From Azotimanducus chitobiosivorans (GTDB taxonomy: Bacteria; Pseudomonadota; Gammaproteobacteria; Pseudomonadales; Azotimanducaceae), in NCBI GenBank assembly GCA_965200235.1, contig OZ241339.1:3162001-3226000 (forward strand): a DNA stretch of 64,000 nucleotides, read 5' to 3'. Below the pieces are notes generated by a model. The model saw nothing but the letters and a program-made list of their open reading frames with translations. It was not told the origin of the DNA and did no database searches. A program made the position numbers and the translations under genes. Shown in pieces: positions 39,936-49,229 of this stretch. Each line of letters starts with the position of its first letter. The first letter of the stretch is position 1.

Positions 39936-42900
39936 CTACCGAATGGCGACCGGCCCATTGGCGAGTGCAGCTTTGAGGTTGCTCTTGGCCTCCTCAGCCC
40001 AAGCGTCGATATCTTCGTTGGTCTTCAAAGTGCGTTGCGGCAATTCGACGAACTGGATCTCCGGCTCGCATAGCTCGGCGGCGCGGGCTGCAACTTGGGC
40101 AAAGCGGCCCGACATGGCCGCTACGCGGTCTGAGAAAGCTGACAATTCGTAACGATTTAGAGAATCCAAGACCTGCTGCGCGTTCTGTACTTCGATCTCC
40201 GGCCGGTCGGCGTTCGTCAGTCGCTGCTCGGACAAGAGTTGGTGGCGTTGCTCCGGCTCAAGCTGTTTCCAGTTCTCGTCCTCAGACAGTCGTTTCATGC
40301 CGCGGTCGTGCGTGGCGCCATATTCCTTGTCGAGCTTTCTCAGTTGATCGCGTAATAGTTGGGTAGCGCTGGCGATGAGTGGTGCGACTGGGTCTGGCTC
40401 ATCAAGTAGCTGGCGCTGCTGCTCGATCGTGTCTGCTTGGGCACACAGTACCTTAGCTTCCTGCAACTCAGTTGCGCGGGTTAGCAAGAATGTCAACTGG
40501 TTCCATGCGGGCAATCGACGATTGATGCGCTCGGCAAGTGTGGTCCACTCTTCAAAGTTGGCGGCGAGCTCTTCAAGACGGTTGAAAATGGCGCGAAGCT
40601 GTTCATTCCCTGTGGCGAGGGCGATCTCATCGAGCGATGATGTATTGGGCTTGGTTGGTCTGGGCGCCTCGCCGCCAGCTTCGTCCGCAAGCTCTCGCAT
40701 TTTTTGTAAGAAGGCTCGCACGCCTGTCAATTCTTCCCCTGCTTTAGTGGGGATGCCCGCCTTCTGCATCAGCTTGCGAATTCGTATGCGCTCTGGGGTG
40801 GTTACGGTGGCAGATTCCACCTTAAATGTCGCCTTGCCGATGGACTTGCGTTCCATGTCCATTGGAGCGATGAATCGACCGTGCTCGTCATGGGCGCGGA
40901 CGAGCCCAGCGACAAAGAGCACTTGTAGACCGCCGTCCACAGCATCACGCGACCACCCGTAGGGTGCGGACTCAAACTTGGCGCGAAGTTCTGCGCCTTT
41001 CTTGCCGCCAGCGATCGCACCAAGAATCGCTTTGCACACGGCGTTCTTGTCAGGCTCACCTTTGTCGTCTACGGCCTTCAGCGCATCGGGTGCGCCTTTT
41101 TGCGCTCGCTCGTATACTTTTCCCCATCCGTCGTGATCAGCCGTGCGAAATTCAGGATAGAGCCGCAGCAGCGAATTGTTGCAGGCCTCGGTGACCATGG
41201 CTTGCAAATCGTTGCCGAGGATCTCGTTACCGCCCGCTTGAAAGATGCGCGCGCCGGAGAATGCTTCTTCGAGCAGTTCGCGAACTCTGGCATCGGCGGT
41301 TTGTTTGGTGGTTTCCATGGCCGCGCGGGCTTCGGTGCCTTCTGGAGAATTGGGCACGCCACGTTTGTCAAGCGTCGCACAGGCGGCCTTGTATTCGATC
41401 ATCTGATGGCGAACGTCATCGCCGGCGCGTTTTGGGACAAATACGAAGACAGTAGGTGATTGATTGCCTGCGTGGCGTGCATCAGATTGTACTGAGTTCT
41501 CGTATGCATTCCATCCATTGCGAACCCACACGGAAATTTGCTTGTCGGCCTCGCTCGAAAGCTGTGCATCGAATGTGGGGTGGATAGTGCGCGACACTTT
41601 CGAGTCGCCATGAATAAGCGAGAGTTTGCTGACTTTTTCGGCGAACAGCTTGCGAATACGATCTTCTCGCTCCGAGTCGATGCGGTGCGCTTCGCTGTTC
41701 AACGCGGAACGCTGACTCAAGAATTCATCATTCCACGCCGCGCTCTCTTCGGTCTGGATGCGGTACTCGTCGCCGACCTTCATGACGAGGTCGCATTCGT
41801 CGAGAAGGCGCGGCAGCTTGCTGCGTAGACTGCTGCTCCCTGCCGCGAGGTCTTCAACCATCAGGTCAGCAAGGGTGTCAATAGTTGCTTTCACGCCGAC
41901 TTCGGAGTTTTCTCCGCCGAGTTTGTTGGTGAGAAACACCAAGGCACAAGCGCGCGCCTTGAGCTTGTCTTCCTCCGAACCGTTGCGCCATTTCATGGTT
42001 TGTTCATGCAGCTTTCTCGGTAGGATGCGTGCCTGTAGCAGTTTGTCCGCGGAGTCGAAGTAGAGATAGTCAGCGGGCACGACCCTGCCCAAAGGTTCGT
42101 TTAGATTGGTTTGGATGACCTTATGCACCATGCTGAGTTGATTGCGGAGCTGGCTGTCGGTGCCGGTTTGATCAAGCACCCGTAGCGTGTATTCCCAAAA
42201 GCGTCGGCGCACCGGCAGAATCGGATAGTCTTGCGGAAAATAGGGGATGTCGTCCTGTCTGTGGCAGATCGTCGTCGCGTTCAAGTGTCGAGAAATCTCA
42301 CCAAGACTCGTCTCCATGATGCGTTCAATGGGCGCTTTCGCTTCAGGCTTCTTGGCGAGAACAACCTTGCGTATCACCGCATCGACATCCGCATCCGACA
42401 GTTCTACGCGAACCTTGAAGCGCCCCTCCAGTTTTTTCAGGTTGACGGTGCCAGTCACAGCAGTTTGTCCCGTTCCGATGAAGAGCAGCTTGCCGCCGAA
42501 GTTCTTGCAACAAGCCTCGACGGCTTCCTGCACGTTCATCGAGCGCTCGCTGTTTTCGCCTATGTACTGCTGCACCTCGTCGAGCACGACCAGGGTCAAT
42601 GGAAATTTGCCATCCTTGGTGAGCGCTTGGTGGATCGCGCCGACCATTTCATCGTTTGATGCATCGTAGACGTTCGGGTACAGATTGTTGAGTGTCTCGA
42701 CGCACGAGGTGGGTGATGAGAAGAGGTTAGGCTTGGCGTGAACGAGAGCTTCATGGAGGCTTTCAGCGACGTAGAAGTTATCCAATTCTTCTTGCCAATC
42801 GACTCCGTTGCTTTCAACTTGGTCACGAACTTTAGTTTCGATGCCTTCGCCTCTGAGCCACATGATGAATCGGGCTATGGGGAAGCGCTCCGGCAGGCCT

Positions 42901-43373
42901 GCGGACTTGAAGATGATGCTGAGCAAGGCGAGACGGACACTGCCACTCGCGCTCGCACCGAGCGTGCCAGAAGCTGCGTGCAATCCGCCATGGCGCTTGC
43001 CACGATTGCTGAGTTCCGTCAAATGATCGTTGATTTCTGCTGGCAAATTCGCAATGCCGCGAGCGGTGGCGCCATCGTCGAACTCAGTGTTGGTCCAGAG
43101 TGCCCGCAGCATCTTGACGAGGTGAGACTTGCCTGATCCATAGAACCCGCTCACCCAGACCCCGGATTGCTGCGCTTGGTCGATGTTCTTGAGATAGTTC
43201 TCGAGGACGTGAGACATGCCTTTTTCATATTGACCGTCACACACGAAGGTCTCAAGTTCGTAGCGAAGGACCGCCAAGGCTTCTCTGGTTCGCTCGTCAT
43301 TGACATTGGCGACACCTTCGTTGACAAGCTTTCGAGTAGCTGGATTGGTTTGGTAAATATCCTGATGTTTCAT
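39936..43373 (-). CDS. brxC: BREX P-loop ATPase BrxC
   Basis: A 1145-residue ATPase, the largest BREX core protein. Walker A is GFYGSGKS at residues 76-83 and Walker B 'LTLVVLDEVQQYIGENS' near 263-279. 'LLFIGTGQTAVTGTVNLKKL' follows as in other BrxC proteins. The second half is largely helical with coiled-coil character (about 900-1130). BrxC associates with BrxB and PglZ in an Orc/Cdc6-like ATPase assembly. The ATG is preceded by AAGGA. The 31-bp gap to brxB and 16-bp gap to the AlbA_2 gene indicate one operon. Confidence 0.95.
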   Translation of the reverse strand: MKHQDIYQTNPATRKLVNEGVANVNDERTREALAVLRYELETFVCDGQYEKGMSHVLENYLKNIDQAQQSGVWVSGFYGSGKSHLVKMLRALWTNTEFDDGATARGIANLPAEINDHLTELSNRGKRHGGLHAASGTLGASASGSVRLALLSIIFKSAGLPERFPIARFIMWLRGEGIETKVRDQVESNGVDWQEELDNFYVAESLHEALVHAKPNLFSSPTSCVETLNNLYPNVYDASNDEMVGAIHQALTKDGKFPLTLVVLDEVQQYIGENSERSMNVQEAVEACCKNFGGKLLFIGTGQTAVTGTVNLKKLEGRFKVRVELSDADVDAVIRKVVLAKKPEAKAPIERIMETSLGEISRHLNATTICHRQDDIPYFPQDYPILPVRRRFWEYTLRVLDQTGTDSQLRNQLSMVHKVIQTNLNEPLGRVVPADYLYFDSADKLLQARILPRKLHEQTMKWRNGSEEDKLKARACALVFLTNKLGGENSEVGVKATIDTLADLMVEDLAAGSSSLRSKLPRLLDECDLVMKVGDEYRIQTEESAAWNDEFLSQRSALNSEAHRIDSEREDRIRKLFAEKVSKLSLIHGDSKVSRTIHPTFDAQLSSEADKQISVWVRNGWNAYENSVQSDARHAGNQSPTVFVFVPKRAGDDVRHQMIEYKAACATLDKRGVPNSPEGTEARAAMETTKQTADARVRELLEEAFSGARIFQAGGNEILGNDLQAMVTEACNNSLLRLYPEFRTADHDGWGKVYERAQKGAPDALKAVDDKGEPDKNAVCKAILGAIAGGKKGAELRAKFESAPYGWSRDAVDGGLQVLFVAGLVRAHDEHGRFIAPMDMERKSIGKATFKVESATVTTPERIRIRKLMQKAGIPTKAGEELTGVRAFLQKMRELADEAGGEAPRPTKPNTSSLDEIALATGNEQLRAIFNRLEELAANFEEWTTLAERINRRLPAWNQLTFLLTRATELQEAKVLCAQADTIEQQRQLLDEPDPVAPLIASATQLLRDQLRKLDKEYGATHDRGMKRLSEDENWKQLEPEQRHQLLSEQRLTNADRPEIEVQNAQQVLDSLNRYELSAFSDRVAAMSGRFAQVAARAAELCEPEIQFVELPQRTLKTNEDIDAWAEEAKSNLKAALANGPVAIR

Positions 43374-43404
43374 TGTCTATTGATCAATCCTTGATGAGTT
43401 CGCA

Positions 43405-43953
43405 TTATTCTTTGTCCGCGGTGATGGGTACAGCGAGATAGTTCCAGCCATCATAGCCATCGAGCAGTCTGTAGATGTTGTCTTCAAAGCTGCCCGGAAA
43501 AAAGACTAGCAGCCTTCCGCTGACAAGCGGGGCGAGCCTGTCGACAACCTCCCGGACTTTCAGAAGGCCAAACAGCGAGCCGACTCCCGTGAGAGCCACA
43601 ACAGAATCCGATCCAACGCTGCGCTCTTGGAGGAACGCCTTGAAGTCGTCGCTAATACGGTCAAGGTATCGTGGTAGAAGCGGAGCCAGCACGTTGGGCT
43701 TCTGAAAATAGCTCTTTGCATACCTTTGAGATGCGAGCCAAGCCGCAAAAGTGTCTGTCAGATCGAATCGTGCCCAGCTATGGCTTGCTTCTTCCGTTGC
43801 AATTGCGAACTCGTCGATTTTGAGTCGTAGTCCCCGCTCCTCTTGCTCGTTATAGACGCAGAAGATGACACGTTGCGCGGCGGCTGCGTCATCGCGCCAT
43901 GGGATGGCGATGTAGTTGCGGTAGGACTGTATCAGTCGGCTAATTCTGCTCAC
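43405..43953 (-). CDS. brxB: BREX protein BrxB (DUF1788)
   Basis: 182 residues from GTG 43953, which overlaps the brxA stop. The sequence 'SRISRLIQSYRNYIAIPWRD', 'VIFCVYNEQEERGLRLKIDEF' and 'RLLVFFPGSFEDNIYRLLDG' is typical of DUF1788/BrxB, a small structural component that bridges PglZ and BrxC. The length is near the family norm of about 190-200. Confidence 0.9.
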   Translation of the reverse strand: MSRISRLIQSYRNYIAIPWRDDAAAAQRVIFCVYNEQEERGLRLKIDEFAIATEEASHSWARFDLTDTFAAWLASQRYAKSYFQKPNVLAPLLPRYLDRISDDFKAFLQERSVGSDSVVALTGVGSLFGLLKVREVVDRLAPLVSGRLLVFFPGSFEDNIYRLLDGYDGWNYLAVPITADKE

Positions 43954-44749
43954 GGAGTCGCTCGAGTTGTTCGTGTGTGAGTAAATTCGGGAACTGCGCT
44001 TCAATGACATCGCCCATTCGCTTGAACACAATCCATCCTCTGCGAGACGCTTCCTCGGCGAGTTCTGCGGCCTTGCCAAAGGCGCAGTCAAGCAGCTTGG
44101 CATATTCAGTCTGTAGGAGCGCCGGTCCGCGCGCGCCTGTGAGGAAGCTTAGGAATATTGCGTAGGCGACGCTTCCAGCGGTTGGATTCGCGGCCGCGCG
44201 CACTTTTCGGGCTTGCCCGCGAAGATGCCCTGATTTGGTCCAAGTCGAGTTGATGTGTTGTGCCGTGGATGTCAATGTCACTGGGCTAAATCGGTTGGGT
44301 TCGATATTGTCGATAAACGCTTCAAGTGATTCTCGCGTGACTCTCTCACCTTTCGGGACGTTCAGGATAAACCGCGCCGTTGGGCGAAGGACAGGGTCTC
44401 TGGCATACGCGCACATGAGCGCAAGCAGTGGGCGCCCCTGCACATCGCGATTCCAGAAGTAGAGAAGTGTGCGAAACAGCGTGTTGTCTCGCTCAAGAGC
44501 GTAGAGCTCAACAAGATGTTTGTAGGTAAGGGTGCGGGTGATTCGAGAGCGCTTGCCAAGGCAGTTGTCTTCCTTAATGGCAGCTGCGTATTCGTGCTTG
44601 TCGGCTTCGCGGTGGTCAACGTAGGCCAAAAGATTGGTGAGATCGTCGAGCATCATCGTACGAGAAATATGGGCACCGCTCCGATTGAAGCAAAAGCCGA
44701 ATTGGGACAATCGGTGGCTGACTGCAAGATTGTTAGCTGTCAACGTCAT
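43940..44749 (-). CDS. brxA: BREX protein BrxA (DUF1819)
   Basis: A 269-residue DUF1819 family protein, the usual first gene of type I BREX, with a helical DNA-binding fold. Conserved stretches are 'KRSRITRTLTYKHLVELYAL', 'RPLLALMCAYARDPVLRPTA' and 'RGWIVFKRMGDVIEAQFPNL'. ATG 44749 has AGGT 6-7 nt upstream and overlaps the nucleotidyltransferase 3' end by 17 bases, indicating translational coupling. Confidence 0.9.
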   Translation of the reverse strand: MTLTANNLAVSHRLSQFGFCFNRSGAHISRTMMLDDLTNLLAYVDHREADKHEYAAAIKEDNCLGKRSRITRTLTYKHLVELYALERDNTLFRTLLYFWNRDVQGRPLLALMCAYARDPVLRPTARFILNVPKGERVTRESLEAFIDNIEPNRFSPVTLTSTAQHINSTWTKSGHLRGQARKVRAAANPTAGSVAYAIFLSFLTGARGPALLQTEYAKLLDCAFGKAAELAEEASRRGWIVFKRMGDVIEAQFPNLLTHEQLERLREQN

Positions 44750-45053
44750 ACAACACCTGAGATTCAGGAATGGCACAATGGAGCACATGGCCGAGCAGGG
44801 GCGTACTGTGTTCTATATCTTCCGGCGTTGCCACAATCACATCTTTTGCGAGTGGGGCTTCGACTAATTCTTCGAGTATATCGACCACTAATTCAGTCTT
44901 GTTCTCAATTTCAGAAAACACAACGATCAGGTCAACGTCGCTGTCAGCGCAATAATCTCCCCGCGCCCGCGACCCGAACAGGAGGACTTTGAGCGGCGCG
45001 AAGTGGTCAACAATTTGATCGACCATCTTCTGGATGCGTTCGTCCGTTGCCAT
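44733..45053 (-). CDS. MNT-type nucleotidyltransferase at the head of the BREX operon
   Basis: A 106-residue minimal nucleotidyltransferase with the motif 'VLLFGSRARGDYCADSDVDL' (GSxARGxx-SDxDL) near residues 25-44 and a third Asp/Glu region near 'DIEHS'. MNT proteins usually pair with a HEPN RNase and neutralise it by adenylylation; no HEPN gene is adjacent here. ATG 45053 is preferred over GTG 45062. It begins 30 bp after the gatB stop and overlaps brxA, so it leads the BREX transcript. An accessory or regulatory role in BREX is inferred from position. Confidence 0.8.
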   Translation of the reverse strand: MATDERIQKMVDQIVDHFAPLKVLLFGSRARGDYCADSDVDLIVVFSEIENKTELVVDILEELVEAPLAKDVIVATPEDIEHSTPLLGHVLHCAIPESQVLYDVDS

Positions 45054-45083
45054 GTGATTCACTGGTTTTAGTCCCGCGTGCGC

Positions 45084-46550
45084 CTACTCGCCCAGAGCCT
45101 CCCGCAACATCTCACTCACCTGCTTCGGATCAGCGCTTCCCTTCGATGTCCGCATGACCTGCCCAACAAAGAACCCAAGCAAGCGCTTCTGGCCTTGCCG
45201 GTACTGCTCTACTTGTTTCGGATTGGCATCGATGACCGATCGCACCAGTTCTGCGAGTGCCGAGGTGTCGCGCACCTGTGCGAGGCCTTGTTCTTCGATC
45301 AGCGCATCGACGTTGAGGCTTGCATCGTCCGCGTCCCAGATCACGCGAAACAAGTCGCGAAGTCCCGCGCTTGACAAGGTGCCGTCGAGATTTCTCAGCG
45401 CGAGCATCGCGCCTTGCGTAGGTGTGGCTGGGCAGCTGGCCATGTCGATTTGCGTTCGGTTGAGGCTTGCGCGCACTTGCCCGAGCAGCAGTTTCGAGAG
45501 CGCTTGACCGAGGCCGTCGGGTGCGTCTCCGGATATTGCGTGCAACGCCGCGTCAAACCAATCGACCATGTCGGGGTCGCTCGTCAGGCGCGCCGCGTCG
45601 TCGGCGCTGATCGAGTATTCGCGCATGAGCCGCTCGGCTTTGGCGTCGGGGAGTTCCGGCATATCGCGGCGTACCTCTGCTAAGAGATGCGCGTTCACAT
45701 GCACGGGCAGTAGGTCAGGGCACGGGAAGTATCGGTAGTCGTCCGAGAGCTCCTTGCCACGCATGGCCTTGGTGGTGCCTGAGACGTGGTCGAACTGACG
45801 AGTTTCGCGCTTCACCGTCTCGCCGGACTCAAGAAGCCTTCGTTGGCGCCCGACTTCGTATTCGAGCGCTTGCTCAAGGAAGCGAAACGAGTTGATGTTC
45901 TTGAGTTCAGCGCGCTCGCCGAGCGTATCTTGACCTGCGGGACGCAGCGAGATATTGGCATCGCAGCGCATCGAGCCTTGGCTCAAGTTGCCGTCGCAGA
46001 TGCGCAGGTGCGTGACGAGCCGGTGGATATGCCGGAAGCAGGCGGCGGCTTGCGCCGGGCTTCGCATATCGGGTTCGGTGACGATTTCGAGAAGCGGCAT
46101 GCCGGAGCGGTTGAAGTCGAGTGCGGTGAGGCCGGGGTAGGCATCGTGAATGGACTTGCCGGCGTCCTCTTCCAAATGCGCGCGCGTGATTCGCACCGGC
46201 AGGCTTGTCCCTTCTTCCGTTTCGAAGACAATGCGACCGGTGCCAACGACTGGGTGTTCAAACTGGCTCGTCTGGTAGCCCTTCGGCAAGTCGGGGTACA
46301 GATAGTTCTTGCGGTCGAAGGTGCTGTACTCGGGAATCTCGGCATCAATTGCGATGCCGAAGCGGAGCGCCTTTGTGAGCGCCTCGGCGTTGAGCACTGG
46401 CAGTACGCCGGGCAGCCCGAGGTCGATGCCGCACGCTTGGCGGTTTGGGCTCGCGCCAAACTCGGTGGCTGCGCCAGAGAACAGCTTCGAGGCGGTATTG
46501 AGTTGCACATGCACCTCTAGTCCGATGACGGTCTCCCAATGCGTCTTCAT
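45084..46550 (-). CDS. gatB: Asp-tRNA(Asn)/Glu-tRNA(Gln) amidotransferase subunit B
   Basis: 488 residues, the tRNA-binding and kinase subunit of GatCAB. The opening 'WETVIGLEVHVQLNTASKLF' and 'YFPCPDLLPVHV' are diagnostic, and the C-terminal YqeY/tail domain ends 'GSADPKQVSEMLREALGE'. GatCAB converts misacylated Glu-tRNA(Gln) or Asp-tRNA(Asn) by transamidation. The 15-bp gap after gatA fits the gatC-gatA-gatB order. It is the last housekeeping gene before the BREX island. Confidence 0.97.
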   Translation of the reverse strand: MKTHWETVIGLEVHVQLNTASKLFSGAATEFGASPNRQACGIDLGLPGVLPVLNAEALTKALRFGIAIDAEIPEYSTFDRKNYLYPDLPKGYQTSQFEHPVVGTGRIVFETEEGTSLPVRITRAHLEEDAGKSIHDAYPGLTALDFNRSGMPLLEIVTEPDMRSPAQAAACFRHIHRLVTHLRICDGNLSQGSMRCDANISLRPAGQDTLGERAELKNINSFRFLEQALEYEVGRQRRLLESGETVKRETRQFDHVSGTTKAMRGKELSDDYRYFPCPDLLPVHVNAHLLAEVRRDMPELPDAKAERLMREYSISADDAARLTSDPDMVDWFDAALHAISGDAPDGLGQALSKLLLGQVRASLNRTQIDMASCPATPTQGAMLALRNLDGTLSSAGLRDLFRVIWDADDASLNVDALIEEQGLAQVRDTSALAELVRSVIDANPKQVEQYRQGQKRLLGFFVGQVMRTSKGSADPKQVSEMLREALGE

Positions 46551-46565
46551 CGCGCGCCTCTTGGA

Positions 46566-48032
46566 TTACAGCGCCGGACGCTGCCGGTGATGGTCGGTGG
46601 CCTGCTGAAAAGCCTGGGCGACGCCGAGCAGACGGGCGTCGGAAAAGTGCGGACCGATGAGCTGCGCGCCGAGCGGCAAGCCGCCATCGAAGCCGCAGGG
46701 CATGGACAGGCACGGCTGGCCGGCGAGCGCGGCAGGCGTTGTGAAGCAGTCCTGCTGATACATGGCGATGTGATCGCCTGCGAGTTCGCCGCGCTTGAAG
46801 GCAATACCGGGGGTGCTTGGCGTGAGCAGCACATCGACCGATTCAAAGGCGCGTGCGAATTCGTCTCGGATGACGCGCCGGACGCGCATGGCTTTTTTGT
46901 AATAGGCATCGTAGTAGCCATACGACAAGCAATAGGTGCCGGTGAGAATGCGTCGCTTGACCTCGGCGCCGAAGCCTTCAGAGCGGGAGCTTCGGTACAC
47001 CTCTTCGAGTGATTCGGCATCTTCGCCGCGGTGCCCGTAGCGCACGCCGTCGAATCTTGATAGGTTCGATGACGCCTCCGAGCAGGCGAGTACGTAGTAG
47101 GCAGGAATCGCAGCGAAGGTCGAGGGTAGCGACACATCCTCGAAGCGCATGCCGAGCGATTCGAGCTCGCATCGCGCAGCATCGAGCGTGGCGGCGTAGC
47201 CAGCGCTCTTGAGTGCGTCGATGTATTCGCGTGGCAGGCCAATGCGAAGACTTGGACTCGACAATGCGCCGTCGTTTGCAATCAAGTCGTCCAAGTCTTC
47301 AACGCCGCGCTCGTTTGAGGTCGAATCGCGCGGATCGAATCCGGCCATGGCGCGCAGCATTAGCGCGACGTCGTAGGCGCTTCTGGCAATGACGCCTGCT
47401 TGGTCAAGACTTGATGCGAACGCGATCATGCCGAATCGAGACACGCGGCCGTAGGTGGGGCGTATGCCCGTGACGCCGCACAAAGAGGCGGGCTGGCGTA
47501 TCGAGCCGCCTGTGTCGGTGGCGGTGGCTGCGACCGCAAGCCCAGCGGCAACGGCTGCGGCGCTGCCGCCGGATGAGCCGCCTGGTACGCGCGACTCATC
47601 CCACGGATTGGCGACCGGTCCGTAGGCGCTGTTCTCATTGCTCGACCCCATCGCGAACTCATCCATGTTGCTTTTGCCGAGCACGACAACGCCGGCTTGT
47701 GCAAGGCGTTCGACAATGGTTGCATCATAGGGCGCGCGCCAGTGCTCGAGTATCTTCGAGCCGCAGGTGGTGAGCTCGCCTTTCGTGCAGAAGATGTCCT
47801 TGTGGGCGATCGGAATACCGAGGAGCGGGGACTTCTCGCCTTGGGCGATGCGGGCATCGGCGTCCGCTGCGGCGTCTCGCGCCGCTTGCTCATGCAGGCG
47901 CAGATAGCAGCCGAGCCTCGGATTGATATGCTCGATGCGTGCGAAGTGCGCTTCGACGAGCTCGCTCGCTGAGCATTGGCCGCCGTCGAGCAACGTGCGA
48001 AGCTCGCGTATGTCGAGATAGGGATCGGGCAT
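46566..48032 (-). CDS. gatA: Asp-tRNA(Asn)/Glu-tRNA(Gln) amidotransferase subunit A
   Basis: A 488-residue amidase-signature enzyme that releases ammonia from glutamine. The catalytic Lys is in 'IPIAHKDIFCTKGE', the cis-Ser in 'VPGGSSGGSAAAVAAGL' and the nucleophile Ser in 'ATDTGGSIRQPAS'. Full length. Its ATG directly abuts the gatC TAA. Confidence 0.97.
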   Translation of the reverse strand: MPDPYLDIRELRTLLDGGQCSASELVEAHFARIEHINPRLGCYLRLHEQAARDAAADADARIAQGEKSPLLGIPIAHKDIFCTKGELTTCGSKILEHWRAPYDATIVERLAQAGVVVLGKSNMDEFAMGSSNENSAYGPVANPWDESRVPGGSSGGSAAAVAAGLAVAATATDTGGSIRQPASLCGVTGIRPTYGRVSRFGMIAFASSLDQAGVIARSAYDVALMLRAMAGFDPRDSTSNERGVEDLDDLIANDGALSSPSLRIGLPREYIDALKSAGYAATLDAARCELESLGMRFEDVSLPSTFAAIPAYYVLACSEASSNLSRFDGVRYGHRGEDAESLEEVYRSSRSEGFGAEVKRRILTGTYCLSYGYYDAYYKKAMRVRRVIRDEFARAFESVDVLLTPSTPGIAFKRGELAGDHIAMYQQDCFTTPAALAGQPCLSMPCGFDGGLPLGAQLIGPHFSDARLLGVAQAFQQATDHHRQRPAL

Positions 48033-48320
48033 TTATTCCACGAATCTGGGCACGAGATAGAAGCCGTCTTGCGCGGCGGGCGCGCCAGCTTGCAGCGCCC
48101 CGGGGTCGGGGTCTTCGGTGACTTGATCGCCCCGCAGCCGCTGCACGGCTTCATGCGGATGCGCAAGCGGCTGAACACCCTCGGTCTTGACCGCTTGCAT
48201 GGCCTCGATCATATCGATAATGCGCGCGATGTCGGCTTGCGCGCGGATCGTCTCATCGGCATCGAACCGAAGCGCGGCGAGGCGCGAGAGATACGTGATG
48301 TCGAGTGATTTTTCTGTCAC
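48033..48320 (-). CDS. gatC: Asp-tRNA(Asn)/Glu-tRNA(Gln) amidotransferase subunit C
   Basis: A 95-residue small subunit wrapping GatA and GatB. 'ITYLSRLAALRFDADE' at the N-terminus and 'DGFYLVPRFVE' at the C-terminus are typical of GatC. It starts with GTG and has no clear ribosome-binding site. It lies 30 bp after ispA on the same strand, so xseB-ispA-gatCAB-BREX may form one long transcription unit. Confidence 0.93.
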   Translation of the reverse strand: MTEKSLDITYLSRLAALRFDADETIRAQADIARIIDMIEAMQAVKTEGVQPLAHPHEAVQRLRGDQVTEDPDPGALQAGAPAAQDGFYLVPRFVE

Positions 48321-48350
48321 GTCGGAGAGATGCTGCGCAAACAGACTAGC

Positions 48351-49223
48351 TTAGCGCAAGTCCTCAATGTCGAGGGCAAGATGGGTTATCTCAGCGAGAT
48401 GCGTGGCTTCAAATTCGAGTTGTCGCAATTGCTCGAAGCAGGCGTCGCGATGCTCGCTGCATGCAGCTTTGCCAGCGTCGATGCCGAGCAAGCGCGGCCA
48501 GGTGAGTGTGCCGCTGCGCGCATCAGACCCCGTCGGCTTGCCGAGGTGCGCTCGCGAACCAAGGCAATCGCGCAGGTCGTCCGCCGCTTGAAAGGCGAGT
48601 GCGAAGGATGTGCAGAAGGCGTCGAGCAGCGTCATCTCGCCGCCTGAGCTCAGTAGGCCGAAGCGCAGCGAAGCGCGAAAAAGTGCGCCGGTCTTCATGG
48701 CGTGCGTGCGCGTCAGATAGTGGAGATTTGCATCTTCGGCGGCATGCGACCGGAGGTCGAGCATCTGTCCGCCGGCCATGCCCGCAACGCCGCCCGCTTC
48801 GCCGAGTTCGCCAAGCATGCGCACGCGCTGTGAAGGCGCTAGCTTTGTGCTGTTCGCGAGCAACTCAAAGGCGAGTGACTGCAAGGCATCGCCCGCAAGC
48901 AGCGCAGTTGCTTCATCAAAGGCCTTGTGCAGGCTTGGCTGTCCGCGTCGCTCATCATCGTCGTCCATGCACGGCAGATCGTCGTGGGCGAGCGAGTAGC
49001 AGTGGATGAGTTCGACGGCGCATGCGGGTATCAATGCCTTCTCGTGCTCGCCGCCCGCATCCACGCAGGCGGCGAGACACAGGAGCGGGCGCAGGCGTTT
49101 GCCGCCGCCGAGCACGGCGTAGGCCATGGCATCCTGAAGGCGGCCTGCGGGCAGTTCGTCGATGTGTGATGCGAGCGTCGTGTGAACCTGTGCTCGCCAC
49201 GCCTCAAGCGTCGCGCTCGTCAT
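48351..49223 (-). CDS. ispA: Polyprenyl (geranyl/farnesyl) diphosphate synthase
   Basis: A 290-residue all-helical prenyltransferase condensing IPP with DMAPP/GPP. The first Asp-rich motif is 'LAHDDLPCMDDDDERRG' near 80-96 and the second 'FQAADDLRDCLGS' near 225. The gene begins only 6 bp from MITE copy B, so its ancestral ribosome-binding site inside xseB has been displaced; the nearest purine-rich word is AGGA in the MITE end, 12 nt from ATG. In many gammaproteobacteria ispA follows xseB directly, as here before the insertion. Confidence 0.94.
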   Translation of the reverse strand: MTSATLEAWRAQVHTTLASHIDELPAGRLQDAMAYAVLGGGKRLRPLLCLAACVDAGGEHEKALIPACAVELIHCYSLAHDDLPCMDDDDERRGQPSLHKAFDEATALLAGDALQSLAFELLANSTKLAPSQRVRMLGELGEAGGVAGMAGGQMLDLRSHAAEDANLHYLTRTHAMKTGALFRASLRFGLLSSGGEMTLLDAFCTSFALAFQAADDLRDCLGSRAHLGKPTGSDARSGTLTWPRLLGIDAGKAACSEHRDACFEQLRQLEFEATHLAEITHLALDIEDLR

Positions 49224-49229
49224 CTGAAT

